Virus record (IMG/VR): IMGVR_UViG_3300034418_012342
Span: 1 to 21,125 of that record
Direction: 5' to 3' (one strand)
Length of the DNA stretch: 21,125 nt
From: a virus
Made by a program: the position numbers and the translations under genes. Shown here one piece after another: positions 21,056 to 21,125 of this stretch. How positions within the stretch are numbered: position 1 is the stretch's first letter; each line of letters opens with the position of its first letter. Under the pieces are notes generated by a model. The model was not told the origin of the DNA. It was given only the letters and a program-made list of their open reading frames with translations, and did no database searches.

Positions 21056-21125
21056 ATGAAAAGACTACTACCAACGCACACACTAGCGAAGAAACTTAAA
21101 AAGCTTGAAGATTTTTTAGAGGATA
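21056..21125 (+). CDS. partial CDS running off the window end
   Basis: Begins MKRLLPTHTLAKKLKKLEDFLED and continues past 21125. Basic then heptad-like acidic residues, so a short coiled or helical start. Leader is A-rich (TTAAAACAAAACACT). Nothing more can be said. Confidence 0.4.
   Translation, partial: MKRLLPTHTLAKKLKKLEDFLED

Noticed and set aside
1-21125. CRISPR array, retron, or diversity-generating retroelement
   Set aside because: No spaced identical repeats of 25-40 bases, no reverse transcriptase reading frame, and no template/variable repeat pair near the LRR gene were seen.
1-21125. tRNA or rRNA genes
   Set aside because: No cloverleaf with TTCGA-type arm and acceptor stem noticed in intergenic stretches; a covariance-model scan was not possible.

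Overview
The window looks like part of a temperate tailed phage, integrated or circular, from a member of the Bacteroidota, most likely a Cytophagales-like marine or soil bacterium. Support for this: an HK97-type head module, a Bacteroidota-type tyrosine recombinase, a promoter close to the Bacteroidota TTTG / TAnnTTTG consensus, weak Shine-Dalgarno sequences with A-rich leaders, and AT-rich DNA throughout. All gene names rest on reading the translated sequence by eye; no database search was possible. No clearly bacterial housekeeping gene and no tRNA or rRNA was seen.

Left part (1-11460, rightward): a small basic protein, the portal and an internally duplicated DUF6712-like connector are translationally coupled and end in a strong terminator. 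A small secreted DUF4177-like protein follows, closed by a second, near-identical hairpin. Next comes about 1.1 kb (3321-4414) with little coding: a minus-strand small ORF whose start lies in a set of three mutually complementary arms, then an array of about 12 CCCAA/TTGGG motifs, four of them at 10-11 bp spacing. A coupled group of four genes follows (unknown 237 aa, conserved membrane protein, DUF2158-like protein, 97 aa), then a 590-aa structural protein with C-terminal leucine-rich repeats. The capsid block comes last: prohead protease fused to a coiled-coil scaffold, major capsid protein and three further probable virion proteins. No terminase, tape measure or tail fibre genes lie inside the window.

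Middle (11418-13552): a terminator and a bidirectional terminator separate the late operon from the convergent integrase gene. Upstream of the integrase is a repeat- and palindrome-rich stretch that could hold its binding sites or the attachment site. Then comes a minus-strand HTH/coiled-coil protein, the best repressor candidate. Its divergent promoter region holds a perfect TTTGATATTATCAAA palindrome and more half-sites around a readable rightward promoter, so this looks like the lysogeny switch.

Right part (13553-21125, rightward): small early genes of unknown function lead to a 1381-aa DnaG-like primase fused to a P-loop helicase. The primase has lost most zinc-finger ligands and appears to carry a second, catalytically dead TOPRIM-like domain. 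After its terminator there is a string of very small genes, including a 40-aa membrane peptide, a 43-aa lipoprotein and a small HTH protein, and the window ends inside a further reading frame.

Inferred working model: the HTH repressor holds the rightward early promoter; on induction the primase-helicase replicates the element, perhaps from the repeat array near 4.1 kb, and the left module builds the head. Tail and packaging functions must come from outside the window, or from a helper phage.
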